Source of the DNA: Mycolicibacterium monacense
GTDB lineage: Bacteria; Actinomycetota; Actinomycetes; Mycobacteriales; Mycobacteriaceae
Length of the DNA stretch: 64,000 nt
Direction: 5' to 3'
NCBI RefSeq assembly: GCF_010731575.1
Contig: NZ_AP022617.1
Coordinates: 4,216,001 to 4,280,000 of the forward strand
Shown: one piece after another, positions 7,102 through 16,572 of the stretch
Layout of the letters: the number at the start of each line of letters is the position of its first letter
Position numbering within the stretch: the first letter of the stretch is position 1
The notes under the pieces: generated by a model
Seen by the model: the letters and a program-made list of their open reading frames with translations, nothing else
Told to the model about the DNA's origin: nothing
Databases searched by the model: none
Translations under genes and position numbers: made by a program

Positions 7102-8823
7102 ATGACATTCGAACTCGTCATTCGCAACGGCACCATCGTCGACGGCCTCGGTGGTGAACCGTATGCGGGTGACGTGGCGGTCAGCGGCGGGGCGATCGCC
7201 GCGGTCGGCGCGGTCACCGAACGCGGTGACCGCGAGATCGACGCCACCGGCCTGCTCGTCACCCCCGGTTTCGTCGACCTGCACACCCACTACGACGGGC
7301 AGGCCATCTGGTCGGACCGGATGACGCCGTCGTCGGCGCACGGGGTGACCACCGCGGTGATGGGGAACTGCGGTGTCGGTTTCGCGCCGTGCCGCCCGCA
7401 GGACCACGACGTGCTCGTCGACGTGATGGCCGGCGTGGAGGACATCCCCGGGGTGGTGATGGTCGACGGGCTGCCGTGGGACTGGGAGACGTTCCCGGAG
7501 TACCTGGACGCCGTCGACTCGCGGTCCCGGGACATCGACGTGGCGGCGTATCTGCCGCATTCGCCGCTGCGGGTGTACACGATGGGTCAGCGGGGCGCCG
7601 ACCGGGAACCCGCCACCGGCGAGGACCTCGCGCGGATGCGGGCGCTGGCCAAGGAGGCGGTCGAGGCGGGTGCGCTGGGATTCGCCTCGTCGCGCTTCGC
7701 ACTGCACAAGACCTCCAGCGGATCGCCGATCCCGACCTACGATGCGGCGCAGGCCGAGATCGCCGCGATCGCCGCCGGGGTGGCCGACGGCGGCGGCGGG
7801 CTGCTCCAATTCGTCCCCGACATCCCGGCCGGCGGTTACGAGACGGTGTTGCGGCAGGTGTTCGAGGTCGCCGCGGACGTCGGCCTGCCGGTGACGTTCT
7901 CCCTCCTCACCGGCAACACCGGTGATCCGGTGTGGCCGCAGGCGATGAACCTCGTCGAGAAGTTCAACGCCGCCGGCGGTTCGATCACCGCGCAGATGTT
8001 CCCCCGGCCGATCGGCATGGTGATCGGCCTCGAGGTGAGCGGTAACCCGTTCATCATGTACCCGAGCTACCAGGAGATCGCCGACCTGCCGCTGGCCGAG
8101 CGGGTCGCGGAGATGCGCAAACCCGAAGTGCGCGAACGCATCCTGAACGACACACCGTCGGCTCCCGGTCACCCGCTGATGTTCATGGTGCAGGCGTGGA
8201 ACTGGATCTTCCCGCTCGGCGAGAACCCCGACTACGAACCGGCGGCCTCGACGTCGATCGCGGCCCGCGCCGCGGCGCGCGGCGTGAGCCCACTGGAGGA
8301 GGCCTACGACCGGCTGCTCGACGAGGACGGGCACGCCATGATGCTGGTGGCCCTGGGCAACTACGAGAACAACTCGCTCGACACCGTCGGAGAGCTGATG
8401 CACCGCGACGATGTGGTGCTCGGCCTCGGTGACGGCGGTGCCCATTACGGGATGATCTGCGACGCAAGCTTTCCCACGTTCATGCTGACGCACTGGACGC
8501 GCGACCGGGCCACCGGCCGGCTGTCGGTCGCCGAGGCGGTGCGTGAGCTGACGTCGGTACCGGCGGGCGTCGCCGGACTGGCCGACCGCGGCCGTATCGC
8601 CGTCGGCTACAAGGCCGACCTCAACGTCATCGACCACGCCGCCCTGCACCTGCACAAACCCGTCGTCGTCCACGATCTGCCCGCCGGCGGTAAACGGCTC
8701 GACCAGACGGCGGACGGTTATGTCGCCACCGTCGTCAGCGGTGTCGTGATCGCCGAACGCGGGGTTCCGACGGCCGCCCGCCCCGGCAAGCTGGTGCGCG
8801 GACGGCAACCGGCGCCGGCCTAG
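7102..8823 (+). CDS. Amidohydrolase, N-acyl-D-amino-acid deacylase (D-aminoacylase) type
   Basis: A 573-residue metal-dependent hydrolase. The HxH metal motif is in DLHTHYDGQ. The family hallmark GNCGVGFAPC follows near residue 95, with the Cys that binds zinc in D-aminoacylase. The late catalytic Asp is in LGDGGAHYG. It would hydrolyse an N-acyl or cyclic amide bond in the cytoplasm; the precise substrate is not visible. Transcribed alone; the next feature downstream is a palindromic repeat. The divergent VOC start is only 22 bp away, so both promoters must overlap. Confidence 0.9.
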   Translation: MTFELVIRNGTIVDGLGGEPYAGDVAVSGGAIAAVGAVTERGDREIDATGLLVTPGFVDLHTHYDGQAIWSDRMTPSSAHGVTTAVMGNCGVGFAPCRPQDHDVLVDVMAGVEDIPGVVMVDGLPWDWETFPEYLDAVDSRSRDIDVAAYLPHSPLRVYTMGQRGADREPATGEDLARMRALAKEAVEAGALGFASSRFALHKTSSGSPIPTYDAAQAEIAAIAAGVADGGGGLLQFVPDIPAGGYETVLRQVFEVAADVGLPVTFSLLTGNTGDPVWPQAMNLVEKFNAAGGSITAQMFPRPIGMVIGLEVSGNPFIMYPSYQEIADLPLAERVAEMRKPEVRERILNDTPSAPGHPLMFMVQAWNWIFPLGENPDYEPAASTSIAARAAARGVSPLEEAYDRLLDEDGHAMMLVALGNYENNSLDTVGELMHRDDVVLGLGDGGAHYGMICDASFPTFMLTHWTRDRATGRLSVAEAVRELTSVPAGVAGLADRGRIAVGYKADLNVIDHAALHLHKPVVVHDLPAGGKRLDQTADGYVATVVSGVVIAERGVPTAARPGKLVRGRQPAPA

Positions 8824-8840
8824 TGGGTGCCGCGCCACCC

Positions 8841-8895
8841 GACTGTGCGGTTTCATACGCGACGCGCCGGGGTGGGCGTATCGATCCGCACACTC
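8841..8895 (+). repeat. 55-bp repeat, left copy, in inverted orientation to the copy at 9837
   Basis: This 55-bp element matches the reverse complement of 9837-9891 at 48 of 55 positions by hand alignment. Both ends carry GTGCGG/CGCACACTC-type terminal inverted sequence. Its right edge (8894-8895) supplies the first two bases of the TGA stop triplet of the DUF559 gene, read on the minus strand. It therefore sits exactly at the 3' end of that gene. Confidence 0.85.
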
Positions 8896-9766
8896 ACCAC
8901 GTCTTCGGGCATCCACGCGACTCGAGCGCGGCGCCGACCTGGTCGAGGAACCACTGCCTGCGGGTGTGCAGGATGCCGCTGGTCAGCCTGACGTCGATCC
9001 ATCCCATCTCCGCCAGCCGGGTGTATCGCACGACGTCACCGGACCGCTGCTTCGGATCCGTCCAGTGCTGCGCGCCTTCGAAATCCACGCCGACGAGGTA
9101 CTCCGGCCAACCCATGTCGACGCGCGCGAAGACGTATCCGTTCTCGTCGCAGACCCGGATCTGCGTCTGCGGCGGCGGAAACCCGGCCTGCACGAGGACG
9201 AGTCGGGTGAGGGATTCGTAGGGCGACTCCGCTCCCCCGTCGACCAGGGCGAGCGTCTCACGCAACTGTCGCAGTCCACGGACGCCGGGATGCCGCGCGA
9301 TCACCGCCTCGACATCGGCGATCTTGACGTCGGTGGCGTTCAGCAGCGCGTCGATGCGTTGCACACCGTCGCCGAGCCGCAGGCGTCTCCCGAGATCGAA
9401 GACCGTGCGACAGGCAGAAGTGACGGGTAGGGTTCCGACACGCTGCATCTCCTCGGGCGCAAGCGTTTCCGTGCGAACCACGATGCCGGTGGGTGGGCGT
9501 CGATTGGTGTGGACGAGCTCGACAGGCGCGCCCGGTTCGATCCACTTGGCACCGTGCAACGCCGAGGCCGCCAGTCCCGCGACCACCGCTTTACGGCCGG
9601 ACCAGAGCCACGCCGCGTGAGCGAGTTGATCCATCGACAGGTCGCTGCCGCGCAGCATCCACACGCCGGGAAAGTCCGCGCGATGGAACCGCCGCAGTTC
9701 CCGAAAGGTGAGGAGGCCGTCATCGAGCGCCTCGCGTGCCAGGAACGGGCCGTTGACGTGGTGCAT
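8894..9766 (-). CDS. DUF559/Vsr-like nuclease-fold protein with AbiEi-like N-terminal region
   Basis: A 290-residue protein of a type common in mycobacteria. The C-terminal ~100 residues resemble the DUF559/very-short-patch-repair endonuclease fold. A conserved Glu in SPYESLTR, an Asp in ARVDMGWPEY and the sequence VGVDFEGAQHW are the expected PD-(D/E)xK-like acidic positions. The N-terminal half resembles transcription-regulator-like antitoxins of the AbiEi type, with a helix-turn-helix-like start (FLAREALDDGLLTFRELRRF). No toxin gene is adjacent. The gene is bracketed by inverted 55-bp palindromic repeats at 8841 and 9837. Nuclease activity is an inference. Confidence 0.82.
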   Translation of the reverse strand: MHHVNGPFLAREALDDGLLTFRELRRFHRADFPGVWMLRGSDLSMDQLAHAAWLWSGRKAVVAGLAASALHGAKWIEPGAPVELVHTNRRPPTGIVVRTETLAPEEMQRVGTLPVTSACRTVFDLGRRLRLGDGVQRIDALLNATDVKIADVEAVIARHPGVRGLRQLRETLALVDGGAESPYESLTRLVLVQAGFPPPQTQIRVCDENGYVFARVDMGWPEYLVGVDFEGAQHWTDPKQRSGDVVRYTRLAEMGWIDVRLTSGILHTRRQWFLDQVGAALESRGCPKTW

Positions 9767-9836
9767 GGCCGGACGGTCTCAGCGGCCTCCGACGATCCGG
9801 TACTCACCGCCGAGTTATCCACAGCCCACGGGCGTC

Positions 9837-9891
9837 GAGTGTGCGAATCGATACGCCCGCCGCGGCGGGTTGCGGATGAAACCGCACACTC
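9837..9891 (-). repeat. 55-bp palindromic repeat, right copy
   Basis: Reverse-complement partner of 8841-8895. It starts GAGTGTGCG and ends CGCACACTC (9-bp terminal inverted repeat). At its centre is a perfect 14-bp palindrome, CCCGCCGCGGCGGG (9856-9869). It could fold as a nested hairpin and lies 70 bp upstream of the DUF559 start. The left copy has lost much of the central palindrome. Confidence 0.85.
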
Positions 9892-9906
9892 GGCGACCGG
9901 CACACG

Positions 9907-9940
9907 AAAAGGCCCGGCCCCGCGAACGGGACCGGGCCTC
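9907..9940 (-). terminator. Rho-independent terminator of groEL2
   Basis: On the minus strand, 13 bp after the groEL2 stop, a 13-bp GC-rich stem (AGGCCCGGTCCCG with its complement, one G-U pair) closes on a TTCG loop and runs into four T residues. It is the clearest intrinsic terminator in the window and would stop groEL2 transcripts before the repeat and DUF559 gene. Confidence 0.85.
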
Positions 9941-9953
9941 TTCAGACGACTTC

Positions 9954-11693
<1,740 letters not shown>

Positions 11694-11720
11694 CTAGCAC
11701 TCACCGGTCGCGAGTGCCAG
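11694..11720. promoter_or_regulatory. CIRCE operator (HrcA site), promoter-distal copy
   Basis: CTAGCACTC and GAGTGCCAG separated by exactly nine bases, a near-consensus CIRCE element (TTAGCACTC-N9-GAGTGCTAA). It lies over the expected transcription start of groEL2, so HrcA binding would block initiation. Confidence 0.9.
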
Positions 11721-11725
11721 TTGCA

Positions 11726-11754
11726 TTCTTAGCACTCGACCAGGGAGAGTGCAA
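11726..11754 (-). promoter_or_regulatory. Probable SigA-type groEL2 promoter
   Basis: Reading the minus strand, TTGCAC (11754-11749) and TAAGAA (11731-11726) are spaced by 17 bases. A start near 11719 would give a leader of about 140 bases before groEL2. The spacer is almost entirely occupied by the second CIRCE element. Confidence 0.65.
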
Positions 11755-11755
11755 G
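11729..11755. promoter_or_regulatory. CIRCE operator (HrcA site), copy within the promoter
   Basis: TTAGCACTC and GAGTGCAAG separated by nine bases, with a consensus left arm. It covers the -35 to -10 region of the groEL2 promoter. With the copy at 11694 it makes a tandem pair 35 bp apart centre to centre. Confidence 0.92.
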
Positions 11756-11758
11756 GCG

Positions 11759-12343
11759 TCAGTGCCGGCTTGGTGGGGGCCGTAAACCGTCCGCCACCAC
11801 GGCCGTCGCGCGCGCGGCCACCGCGGCGTCGTAAGCCCCGATGGCCTGCAGACCGACCAGGATCGATTTCAGTTCGGGCGCGGTCAGGTCCGCCCGCACC
11901 GTACCCGCCCGCTGACCTGCGGCAAGCAGCTCGGCGAGCAGTGTGCGGGCGGCGGCGTCGGCCTCCGGGGCGACGGTGTGCACGTCGAGCCCCCAACCCG
12001 CCAGCCCGTCGATCAGCACCCGGTCGGCCGCGCCCCACTCCACCGCGATCGCGCGCAGGAAGTCGAAGAGCGCCTCACCGGGGTCGCCGGACGCCAGCAG
12101 CTCCCGACCGCGTTCGATCATCTCGTACAGCCGGTGTTCGACGACGGCGGTGTAGAGCGCCTCTTTGGTCGGGAAGTGGCGGTAGATCGTGCCGGGGCCC
12201 ACCCCGGCGCGGCGGGCGATCTCGTCGACCGGAACCGTCAATCCGTCGGCAGCGAATGTCTCGTAGGCCACCCGCAGGACGCGATCACGGTTGCGTGCGG
12301 CGTCGGCCCGCAGCGGTCGAGCCCCGGCGGCGTCCCTGGCCAT
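11759..12343 (-). CDS. TetR/AcrR-family transcriptional regulator
   Basis: A 194-residue repressor with a typical TetR N-terminal DNA-binding domain (about residues 15-60): VDEIARRAGVGPGTIYRHFPTKEALY is the helix-turn-helix region. The C-terminal ligand/dimer domain is generic. ATG 12343 faces the SDR start at 12441 on the other strand. The gap carries two 16-bp palindromic sites arranged around an SDR-directed promoter, so this protein very likely represses the SDR and itself. Its 3' end comes within 3 bp of the groEL2 CIRCE region. Confidence 0.92.
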   Translation of the reverse strand: MARDAAGARPLRADAARNRDRVLRVAYETFAADGLTVPVDEIARRAGVGPGTIYRHFPTKEALYTAVVEHRLYEMIERGRELLASGDPGEALFDFLRAIAVEWGAADRVLIDGLAGWGLDVHTVAPEADAAARTLLAELLAAGQRAGTVRADLTAPELKSILVGLQAIGAYDAAVAARATAVVADGLRPPPSRH

Positions 12344-12367
12344 ATCCCAGCCGCTCCTCTCGAAACC

Positions 12368-12395
12368 TTGAAACGGAGCGAGCGTTCCGTATAGT
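12368..12395 (+). promoter_or_regulatory. Promoter of the SDR at 12441
   Basis: TTGAAA (12368-12373) and TATAGT (12390-12395) are separated by 16 bases, and the spacer is exactly the first palindromic operator. Both hexamers are close to the SigA consensus and stand out in this GC-rich sequence. Confidence 0.7.
12374..12389. promoter_or_regulatory. TetR operator, site 1
   Basis: CGGAGCGAGCGTTCCG, an imperfect palindrome filling the -35/-10 spacer of the SDR promoter. It is repeated almost unchanged at 12406, 32 bp away (three helical turns). Confidence 0.75.
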
Positions 12396-12405
12396 GGAAA
12401 GCAAC

Positions 12406-12421
12406 CGGAGCGCACGTTCCG
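12406..12421. promoter_or_regulatory. TetR operator, site 2
   Basis: CGGAGCGCACGTTCCG, differing from site 1 only at the two central bases. It lies just downstream of the -10 box at the expected start point of SDR transcription. Confidence 0.75.
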
Positions 12422-12440
12422 CTTCAGTCTAGGAGACCTG

Positions 12441-13343
12441 ATGACGAAATGGACCACCGCCGACATCCCGAGCCAGTCCGGCCGCACCGCGGTCGTCACC
12501 GGCGCCAACACCGGGCTCGGCCTCGAAACCGCCAAAGCGCTGGCCGCACGCGGCGCACACGTCGTGCTCGCGGTCCGCGACACCGAGAAGGGCAAACGCG
12601 CCGCCGACGAGATCACCGCCGCCCATCCCGAGGCCGCGGTGAGCGTGCAGAGCCTCGACCTCGGGTCGCTGCGCTCGGTGCGCACCGCGGCCGAGGCGCT
12701 CAAGGCCGACTTCCCGCGCATCGACCTGCTGATCAACAACGCCGGGGTGATGTACCCGCCCAAGCAGACCACCGAGGACGGTTTCGAGCTCACGTTCGGC
12801 ACCAACCACCTCGGCCACTTCGCCCTCACCGGACTGCTGCTGGAGAACGTCCTGGCGGCGCCGAACTCGCGGGTGGTGACCGTCAGCAGCCAGGGGCACC
12901 GCATCCGGGCCGCGATCCACTTCGACGATCTGCAATGGGAGCGCAGCTACAGCCGCGTCGGCGCCTACGGACAGTCGAAGCTGTCGAATCTGCTGTTCAC
13001 CTACGAACTCCAGCGCCGCCTCGACACCCGCGACGCCATCGCGGTCGCCGCCCACCCCGGGGTGTCCAACACCGAACTCATGCGTCACCTGCATCTGCCG
13101 CCGGTGTTCAACCCGCTGGTCGGTGTCCTCACGCAGAGCCCCACGATGGGGGCACTGCCGACGCTGCGGGCCGCGACCGACCCCACCGTGCGGGGCGGGC
13201 AGTACTTCGGGCCGAGCGGACTGGGCGAGATCCGCGGCTACCCCGAGCTCGTCACGTCGAGCGCGCAGTCGCGCGACGTGGACCTGGCCCGCCGGCTGTG
13301 GACGGTGTCCGAAGAGCTCACCGGAGTGGCGTTTCCGCTCTAG
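12441..13343 (+). CDS. SDR-family oxidoreductase, retinol dehydrogenase-like (paralogue of 23823-24743)
   Basis: A 300-residue NADP-type short-chain dehydrogenase: TGANTGLG cofactor loop near residue 20, NNAGV, catalytic Ser in TVSSQGH and AYGQSK for the Tyr-Lys pair. It is strikingly similar along its full length to the SDR at 23823 (same KWTxADxPxQxGR opening, GGQYFGP versus GGQYYGP near the end), so the two are paralogues. The second one holds the backbone position next to moeA2. This copy is under a divergent TetR regulator with two operators, which suggests it is inducible by a ligand. Confidence 0.92.
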   Translation: MTKWTTADIPSQSGRTAVVTGANTGLGLETAKALAARGAHVVLAVRDTEKGKRAADEITAAHPEAAVSVQSLDLGSLRSVRTAAEALKADFPRIDLLINNAGVMYPPKQTTEDGFELTFGTNHLGHFALTGLLLENVLAAPNSRVVTVSSQGHRIRAAIHFDDLQWERSYSRVGAYGQSKLSNLLFTYELQRRLDTRDAIAVAAHPGVSNTELMRHLHLPPVFNPLVGVLTQSPTMGALPTLRAATDPTVRGGQYFGPSGLGEIRGYPELVTSSAQSRDVDLARRLWTVSEELTGVAFPL

Positions 13344-13354
13344 GCTCGTTTCCT

Positions 13355-13852
13355 GTGTCGCTGGTCGTACCGCCCTATCCCCCGCCGCGCTACACCGAGG
13401 ACGAACCTGCGGTGAGCGCGTGGGTCCGGCGCGGGGACGAGCCGCCGGACTACGACGCGTTCGGGCTGGTGCGGTACCACTATCTCGCCGACCAGAAGGC
13501 CACCGGCGGGGACTACGGCCTCTACCGCGTCGAGATCGCCCCGCGCGGTGGCGGGCCGGGTCCGCACTACCACCGCGCGATGTCCGAGGCGTTCTTCGTC
13601 CTGTCCGGCAGCATCAAGCTCTACGACGGCACCGAATGGTCCGACGGCAACCCCAACGACTTCCTCTATGTGCCGCCGGGCGGAATCCACGGTTTCCGCA
13701 ACGAGTCCGACGAGCCGGCGTCGATCCTGATGCTGTTCGCACCCGGTGCGCCTCGGGAGCACTACTTCGAGGGCCTCGCCCACCTCGGTGAGCTCACCGA
13801 CGACGAGCGCCGGGAGTGGTTCGTCAAGAACGACAACTACTTCGTGGAGTGA
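13355..13852 (+). CDS. Cupin-domain protein
   Basis: A 165-residue single-domain cupin. The first cupin motif is seen as GPHYHRAMSEAFFVLSG (two His and a Glu as metal ligands) and the second as FLYVPPGGIHGFRNES (third His). Starts with GTG 13355, 11 bp after the SDR stop, so it is probably co-transcribed under the same TetR control. It may bind or convert a small ligand, or act as a metal-dependent isomerase or dioxygenase; no more can be said. The 3' end overlaps the convergent UvrA-like gene by 16 bp. Confidence 0.83.
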   Translation: MSLVVPPYPPPRYTEDEPAVSAWVRRGDEPPDYDAFGLVRYHYLADQKATGGDYGLYRVEIAPRGGGPGPHYHRAMSEAFFVLSGSIKLYDGTEWSDGNPNDFLYVPPGGIHGFRNESDEPASILMLFAPGAPREHYFEGLAHLGELTDDERREWFVKNDNYFVE

Positions 13853-16383
13853 CCCAGGCGCGCCGCCAGATACGGCGCGGTACGGCTGCGGTCGACCCGG
13901 CTCACCTCGGCCGGGGTGCCCGCGGCGACCACCTGCCCACCGTCGGCGCCGGCGCCGGGTCCGAGGTCGACGACCCAGTCGGATCCCGCGACCATCCGCA
14001 TGTCGTGTTCGGCCACCACGACGGTGTTACCCGCGTCGACGAGGCGGTGCAGCTGTGCGTCGAGCAGGTCGACATCGGCCGGATGCAGACCGGTGGTCGG
14101 TTCGTCCAGTACGTAGAGCGTGTGGCCGCGTTTGGGCCGTTGCAGCTCTGAGGCCAGCTTGATGCGTTGCGCCTCACCGCCGGACAGTTCGGTGGCGGGC
14201 TGCCCGAGCCGCAGATAGCCGAGGCCGACCTCGTGCAGCGTCACCAGGCTGCGCGAGGCACCGGCGATGTCGGCGAAGAACTCTCCCGCCTCGTCGACGG
14301 TCATCGCGAGCACCTCGGCGATCGTGCGGCCGCGGTACCGGACACCGAGTGTGGCCTCGTTGTAACGCGCGCCGTGGCACGTCGGACAGGTGGCGTATGT
14401 GCCTGGGAGGAAGAGCAATTCGACGGAGACGAACCCTTCGCCCTGACAGGTCGGGCAGCGACCGTCGGCGACGTTGAACGAGAACCGGCCCGCCGTCCAA
14501 CCGCGTCGGCGCGCGGCGGAGGTCGCGGCGAACTCCCGCCGGACGGCGTCGAAGAGCCCCGTGTAGGTGGCCAGCGTCGACCGGGGGGTCCGCCCGATCG
14601 GCCGCTGGTCGACGGCCACCAGTCGGGTGATCGCCTCCACCCCTTCCACACTCACGCCGACGGACGCGTCGTGGTCGAGGTCGACGATCTCGGCGTCGGG
14701 ATCCGCCCCGTCGGCGGCATCGGCATCCGGCTGGTTCACCGCGCGGCCCAGATGGCGGTTGACCACGTCGCCGAGCACCTTCACCACGAGCGTCGACTTG
14801 CCCGAACCCGACACCCCGGTGACCGCGGCGAAGACCCCGAGTGGCAGGTCGACGTCGAGGTCACGCAGGTTGTGCGACGAGATGCCGCCCATCCGCAGCC
14901 AGCCCGACGGCGGGCGCGGCGTCCGCGTGGCGGTGGGCGCGGAGTCGAAAAGGTATCTGCCGGTTACCGATTCACCTATCTCGGCGAGTCCGGGGACGGG
15001 CCCGCTGTAGAGCACCTGACCGCCGAGTTCGCCCGCGCCGGGGCCGACGTCGACGATCCAGTCGGCGCGGCGCACCACGTCCATGTCGTGCTCGACGACG
15101 AATACCGAATTACCTGCTCGCCGAAGGCGATCCAGCACCTCGAGCAGGGGTTCGGCATCGGCGGGATGCAGACCCGCGGACGGTTCGTCGAGGACGTAGA
15201 GAACCCCGAACAGCCCGGCGCGCAACTGGGTGGCCAACCGGAGCCGCTGCAGTTCACCCGGTGACACGGTCGGGGTGCGGCGGTTGAGCGTCAGGTAGCC
15301 AAGGCCCAGATCGATGAGCACCTGGAGGCGGGCGACGAGGTCGGTGGCGATCATCGTGGCCACCTCGGTGAACTCACCGGACGCCGTCGACTCGTATGCG
15401 GCCGCCGCATCGGTGCGCGCGGCGACCGGGCGCAGTGCCTCGGCGAGTCCGGCCAGCGGCATCGCCACGTAGTCGGCGATGGTGCGGCCGGCGAAGGTCA
15501 CCTTCAGCGCCTCCGGACGCAGCCCCGATCCGCCACACATCCCGCACTCGACGGTGTCGACGTACTGCAGCACCCGGCGGCGCATCGTCGCGCTCTGCGA
15601 GTTGGCCAGGGTGTGCCGGACATGGCGTTCGGCACTCGAGAATGTCCCGTTGTAGTAGTAGTCGGCGGTGACGGGGTGCTGGCTCGGATCGATCTCGACG
15701 GTCGGCTGCTCGTCGGTGAACAGGATCCAATTCCGTTGGCGCTTGGGCAGTTTGTGCCACGGCCGGTCGATGTCGTAGCCCAGCGTGATGAGGATGTCAC
15801 GCAGGTTCTGCCCCTGCCAGGCCCCCGGCCAGGCGGCGACGGCGCCTTCGCGGATGGTCAGCGACGGGTCGGGGACCAGCGTCTGCTCGGTCACCTGATG
15901 GATCCGGCCGAGGCCGTGGCACTCCGGACAGGCGCCGACCGCGGTGTTCGGTGAGAACGCGTCGGAGTCCAGGCGTTCGGTCGCCCCGCGCGGGTAGGTG
16001 CCCGCGCGGGAGAACAGCATCCGCAGCAGGTTGGACAGCGTCGTGACGGTGCCCACCGTCGACCGCGACGTCGCGGTTCCGCGCCGCTGCTGCAGCGCCA
16101 CCGCGGGCGGCAGTCCGGTGATGTCGTCCACCTTCGGGGCGCCGGTCGGCAACAGGAGCCGCCGCGCGTAGGGGGCGACCGACTCGAAGTACCGTCGCTG
16201 GGCCTCGGCGTAGATGGTCCCGAACGCCAGGGACGACTTGCCGGACCCCGAGATCCCGGTGAACGCGACCAGCGCATCGCGCGGGGCGGCGACGTCGACA
16301 CCTTTGAGGTTGTGCACCCGCGTACCGAACACGCGCACGCAGGGGTCGTGCTCGTCGTCGCGCGCGTCGGAAGTTGCTGTCAT
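13837..16383 (-). CDS. UvrA-like ABC ATPase (class II UvrA, UvrA2)
   Basis: An 848-residue double-ABC protein, about 120 residues shorter than housekeeping UvrA. Walker A motifs are GISGSGKSS near residue 42 and GVSGSGKST in the second half. Zinc-binding CxxC pairs are seen in CPECHGLG, CGMCGGSG and CPTCQGEG...CPTCHG. The C-terminal ABC signature is intact (LSGGEAQRIKLASEL), whereas the N-terminal one is altered (VSPGELQRLRLATQL). Class II UvrAs lack the UvrB-binding region and are linked to drug tolerance or accessory damage recognition rather than core excision repair. ATG 16383 was chosen; the frame continues upstream without features. Divergent from a DExH helicase gene. Confidence 0.9.
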   Translation of the reverse strand: MTATSDARDDEHDPCVRVFGTRVHNLKGVDVAAPRDALVAFTGISGSGKSSLAFGTIYAEAQRRYFESVAPYARRLLLPTGAPKVDDITGLPPAVALQQRRGTATSRSTVGTVTTLSNLLRMLFSRAGTYPRGATERLDSDAFSPNTAVGACPECHGLGRIHQVTEQTLVPDPSLTIREGAVAAWPGAWQGQNLRDILITLGYDIDRPWHKLPKRQRNWILFTDEQPTVEIDPSQHPVTADYYYNGTFSSAERHVRHTLANSQSATMRRRVLQYVDTVECGMCGGSGLRPEALKVTFAGRTIADYVAMPLAGLAEALRPVAARTDAAAAYESTASGEFTEVATMIATDLVARLQVLIDLGLGYLTLNRRTPTVSPGELQRLRLATQLRAGLFGVLYVLDEPSAGLHPADAEPLLEVLDRLRRAGNSVFVVEHDMDVVRRADWIVDVGPGAGELGGQVLYSGPVPGLAEIGESVTGRYLFDSAPTATRTPRPPSGWLRMGGISSHNLRDLDVDLPLGVFAAVTGVSGSGKSTLVVKVLGDVVNRHLGRAVNQPDADAADGADPDAEIVDLDHDASVGVSVEGVEAITRLVAVDQRPIGRTPRSTLATYTGLFDAVRREFAATSAARRRGWTAGRFSFNVADGRCPTCQGEGFVSVELLFLPGTYATCPTCHGARYNEATLGVRYRGRTIAEVLAMTVDEAGEFFADIAGASRSLVTLHEVGLGYLRLGQPATELSGGEAQRIKLASELQRPKRGHTLYVLDEPTTGLHPADVDLLDAQLHRLVDAGNTVVVAEHDMRMVAGSDWVVDLGPGAGADGGQVVAAGTPAEVSRVDRSRTAPYLAARLGHSTK

Positions 16384-16560
16384 GGTGCGCAGAAGGGTAC
16401 CCACGATGCGCGCGGGCACGCACGGCGTTTGCAGTCGCCGAGCCCGCCCCGTGGCGGCGTCCCGGCCGCGGGCGAAGGGCGACACACCGTCTGTCCGGCG
16501 ACTCGCCAAGCAGAGATGCGCGGCCGGAATCCGTTGCGCTAGGCTGCTGTCCGATCAGTG

Positions 16561-16565
16561 AGGAG
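16561..16565 (+). promoter_or_regulatory. Shine-Dalgarno AGGAG fixing the helicase start
   Basis: AGGAG lies seven bases before GTG 16573. It favours that codon over the in-frame GTG at 16558, which would place the ribosome site inside the coding sequence. Confidence 0.75.
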
Positions 16566-16572
16566 TCTTTGG

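Noticed and set aside
8894..9766. DUF559 gene as half of a toxin-antitoxin pair
   Set aside because: The N-terminal part resembles AbiEi-type antitoxins, but no partner gene lies next to it. It is flanked only by the repeats, groEL2 and the amidohydrolase.
16384..16572. Possible SOS (LexA) or RecA-independent damage promoter between the UvrA-like and helicase genes
   Set aside because: No TCGAAC-N4-GTTCGA box and no TTGTCRGTG -35 at correct spacing to the TAGGCT hexamer was found.
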